NCBI GenBank assembly: GCA_028565635.1
Contig: JAOXYB010067401.1
Location: forward strand, 1 to 10,138
Direction: 5' to 3'
DNA length: 10,138 bases
DNA from: Phoronis ovalis
Taxonomy: Eukaryota > Phoronida > Phoronidae
In this document: piece after piece, positions 8,011-10,138 of the stretch
Numbering within the stretch: position 1 is the stretch's first letter
Layout of the letters: each line of letters starts with the position of its first letter
Program-made: the position numbers and the translations under genes
The notes under the pieces: generated by a model
Told to the model about the DNA's origin: nothing
Database searches by the model: none
Seen by the model: only the letters and a program-made list of their open reading frames with translations

Positions 8011-8624
8011 TTGATATGGCCTTATGAATTACCTCTAAAAGGTTTTTACTGATTGAACCACTAAAATTGCCATTTTTAAGCTTTCGAAAGTGGGTCCGTT
8101 ATTTCGAAGAAAAACTAAGAAGGTAGCACACTCTAAGTAACCAAATCTTAAATGTTAGCAGAATAATAATGTTACTTGATCTTGCTATAACCAATTGAAA
8201 AGGTAAACAGGTAGTCAGATATACACGTTTTTACCAGCAGGAGTTTGTCACTACAACTGTATTTTAGCAGTGTTTCTAGATTTTATTTGCAAAACCTTTA
8301 CTGTTGTTTTACAATATATTTTTGTACATAAAAATGTGGTTGATTGAATCGATGCATTAGCGCTAGCAGCGTCAACCATCAGTTAGTTGCTGTATAAATT
8401 CAGTAAATTCTTAAAACCTAATGAATTACTTCAAATACTGCTAGTACTGTATGGAACCAGTATTAAAGTCTGATACGACGTAATACAAGATGCTGTACAA
8501 AATTTCAAACTGGTTTTGTAACAAATCTTGCGCTAGTGAAACTATCAACTTGCTTAATGTATTGTTATGTAAAGACTAAGCTGTAACTTAAATTTGGAGA
8601 CAGCGCTAGAAAATGTATTGAACA

Positions 8625-8653
8625 TTTATTCTGTGCTACAAATTACTTTTATT
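8625..8653 (-). terminator. Candidate polyadenylation signals of the minus-strand gene
   Basis: TTTATT at 8648-8653 and at 8625-8630 read AATAAA on the minus strand, 122 and 145 nt past the stop codon at 8775. These fit the 3' end of the RS-rich gene. Confidence 0.4.
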
Positions 8654-8702
8654 GTAGCAACTGATGATATATTATGTACAGTATGTATGCTGCAGTCTAT
8701 AT

Positions 8703-8718
8703 TATATATATATATATA
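8703..8718. repeat. (TA)8 dinucleotide run
   Basis: Eight TA units followed by AAATAAATG, in the probable 3' UTR of the minus-strand gene. Confidence 0.85.
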
Positions 8719-8774
8719 AATAAATGTGTATATATACATGTTTGTCCACAGGAATAAAAGACTGCCTTGATAAT

Positions 8775-9465
8775 TTATCGTCTTGGTCTTTTACCACCAC
8801 CGTACTGTTGGTTATCATCTACACTCCTCTTTCTTAAAGACCTTCTACCAATCTCCATATGAGTGGTTACCTGACCTCGACCCTGATGTCCTCTTTGAGG
8901 AGGAGAAATTGCCCTTGTTCTACGAGAATCTCTAGTTAATGGCGGAGATACACGACTAGATCCACAGTTCGATGGTATTCTGGTGCTGCGTCTGGTATGA
9001 GGTGGAGAAGGATCGTGTGCTGTTATTTTGTCATGCCCTCTTGTTCTTGGTGGTGTATAATGGGTTATTTTTGTTGGCTCGGGTGATGGTGTTCGTGGTC
9101 CAGAAGGCATAGGTGGTGTTTTGGGCCCACCTGGTGGTGAATGGTGATCTTCGTCGTACACAATCTCTCCCTCAGAATGTCCACTTGAAGTTGGCGAGTA
9201 ATGTTCTGGTGGAGTTCTAGGCCCACGAGGTGGTGACTGAGATCTACTCATAGTTTGTGTGTTGTGATACATATCTCGTCGCAAGTAGAGGTCATCACCA
9301 GCTGTAGGAGTTTGTCCTCTAGGTTCCCGTGATGAAGCTCTACCGTGATCGCTACCATGTCCAGGTGACCTTGATACTTCATTTTGATATTTCCAAGATG
9401 ATCGATTCTTAGTTTGAGCAAAATTCTGTCGGGATCCTCTCAGTAAAGGTTGACTAAGTCTGTTA
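8775..9465 (-). CDS. RS-rich gene, last exon
   Basis: A 691-nt exon. Its first base T completes the AG|T serine codon, followed by NRLSQPLLRGSRQNFAQ, and it continues without a stop to TAA at 8775-8777. The frame passes through a TTG at 9282-9284 that is not a start. Proline-directed sites and arginine dominate; the end GGGKRPRR is strongly basic. Confidence 0.82.
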
Positions 9466-10085
9466 CTAAAAAGTTAAAAATAAAACACAAATCATCACAG
9501 CGAATTGGAATTGAACTTTTTTTAAATTACAGAAATTATGATTAAGTATGATACATGTGGTTTATATTCTTGCCTACCCATCTCAAACACGTCTGTATAT
9601 AGCCTTTATGTTAATGATACAGAAAACATTTATTTTGTATGATGAAAAAATAATACTAATTTTTAAAACAAATTATCTTATGAACCATGATAACATATCA
9701 GCTTAGCACTAATGTGCATTTAAAAGGCGGGGCTTCTGTTGCATTGTGTTACTACTTTATTTTCTGGTTGTACCTATATCTTGTTCTCCTTTCTGCTTCC
9801 CCAAAACTCTGTTTATGTCTATTCCCATGTCTACCAGTGTCATGAGGAGTATTCTGTCTACCAGTGTCGTGAGGAGTATTCTGTCTACCAGTACCATGAG
9901 GGGGAAAACGTTCTCGAACATTTTTCATTCTTTTTTCAGCCTCTCTGTCCGACTGTCTTGACCTTTTTTCTGCTTCTCCAAAACTAATATCATCTGTAGG
10001 TGTAATGGATCGGGGTCTTTGGTCAGGTGAACAGCTTTGGCTCCGACCGCTGGAGTTATCACTTAAAACTGACCTTGACCGTGAC
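8775..10085 (-). CDS. 3' part of unrecognised RS- and SP/TP-rich nuclear-type protein (2 exons)
   Basis: Two minus-strand exons, 10085-9774 and 9465-8775, join across a GTACAA...TTTTTAG intron in phase 2 to give the last 333 residues and a TAA stop. The gene continues past the right edge, since 10086 leftward on the minus strand is a pyrimidine-rich acceptor TTTTTTCACCTAG. I do not recognise the family. The visible protein is low-complexity: SRSRS runs, two FGEAE[KR]R[ST]R motifs with a charged, possibly helical stretch between, three copies of TGRQNTPHD-type repeats, eleven SP/TP sites in the last 169 residues (GPRTPP, GPKTPP, GPRTPSP, HYTPP), a YSPTSS motif, and a basic bipartite-like C terminus (RRSLRKR, KRPRR). 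This suggests a phosphorylated nuclear protein, perhaps tied to RNA processing, but no RRM, zinc finger or kinase domain is visible. It is convergent with SUFU. Confidence 0.8.
9774..10085 (-). CDS. RS-rich gene, penultimate exon
   Basis: A 312-nt exon starting with one base of a split codon and ending AG|GTACAA in phase 2. It encodes SRSRSVLSDNSSGRSQS, then TPTDDISFGEAEKRSRQ, then REAEKRMKNVRERFPPHG and the TGRQNTPHD repeats. The last motif, FGEAERRTR, echoes the first FGEAEKRSR. Confidence 0.8.
9831..9899 (-). repeat. 27-bp coding tandem repeat (about 2.5 copies)
   Basis: Two full units at 9831-9857 and 9858-9884 differ at one base, and a partial, more diverged copy follows at 9885-9899. 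The length is a multiple of three, so each unit adds nine residues (TGRQNTPHD) to the RS-rich protein without breaking the frame. Confidence 0.9.
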
Positions 10086-10138
10086 CTAGGTGAAAAAAGA
10101 CAAAGAGAATTAAGGAAAACTAAACTTTGAATAATTAT

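Larger units (their letters stand above)
7398..8774. other. Convergent 3' region between SUFU and the minus-strand gene
   Basis: No coding sequence was recognised. Plus-strand ORFs at 7279-7548 and 7698-7952 overlap SUFU exon 11 or the repeat below and have no domain-like content. The region should contain the 3' UTRs of both genes. Candidate poly(A) signals are AATAAA at 7869-7874, ATTAAA at 8462-8467 and AATAAA at 8719-8724 for SUFU, and TTTATT at 8648-8653 and 8625-8630 (AATAAA on the minus strand) for the opposite gene. Confidence 0.6.

Noticed and set aside
8775-9284. Single-exon gene starting at 9284
   Set aside because: The codon at 9282-9284 is TTG, not ATG, and the frame is open upstream to an acceptor at 9465 that joins in phase to the next exon.
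9739-9987. Plus-strand ORFs of 82 and 71 codons with a repeated VYQCREEYS-type motif
   Set aside because: The repeat is the 27-bp unit read on the wrong strand; the minus frame has matching splice sites, RS composition and continuity with the next exon.
1-10138. tRNA, rRNA or other structured RNA genes
   Set aside because: No A-box/B-box pair, rRNA-like stretch or convincing long hairpin was noticed by eye on either strand; a covariance-model scan could not be run.

Overview
The window is AT-rich, intron-containing nuclear DNA from an animal, most likely an invertebrate. All introns follow GT-AG, coding exons are short (72-208 nt), introns run from 163 to 922 nt, and a decayed non-LTR retrotransposon lies at the left edge. 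The phylum cannot be fixed from the sequence. Near-complete conservation of the intron pattern of the main gene relative to vertebrates points to a slowly evolving lineage such as a cnidarian, sponge, mollusc or amphioxus; that is inference.

Layout. Positions 1-440 hold a minus-strand, frameshifted reverse-transcriptase fragment of a Jockey/CR1-like LINE, followed by a short GAAT microsatellite. Positions 441-1437 are intergenic and probably hold the SUFU promoter (NRF1-like and ETS-like motifs, a nested inverted repeat). Positions 1514-7397 (+) carry a complete Suppressor of fused (SUFU) gene in 11 coding exons, joining to 463 residues (480 if an upstream in-frame ATG is used). Positions 7398-8774 are the 3' side shared by two convergent genes, with a three-copy decayed repeat, a TA run and polyadenylation signals on both strands. 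From 8775 to the right edge lies the 3' part (two exons, 333 residues) of a minus-strand gene for a low-complexity, arginine/serine- and SP/TP-rich, probably nuclear protein that I do not recognise.

Function. SUFU is the cytosolic/nuclear inhibitor of GLI/Ci transcription factors in Hedgehog signalling. The predicted protein keeps the GLI-contacting residues (equivalents of human Tyr147, Asp159 and Leu380) and the SRK[DE]S phosphorylation site, but lacks lysine at the three positions known as ubiquitin acceptors in mammals. Nothing links the neighbouring RS-rich gene to it functionally beyond a tail-to-tail arrangement in which the 3' UTRs may overlap.

No new multi-gene system is evident. 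The items most worth a second look are the altered SUFU regulatory sites, an overlapping upstream ORF at the SUFU start, the hairpin-type repeat downstream of SUFU, and the unrecognised RS/TP-rich protein with its 27-bp coding repeat.
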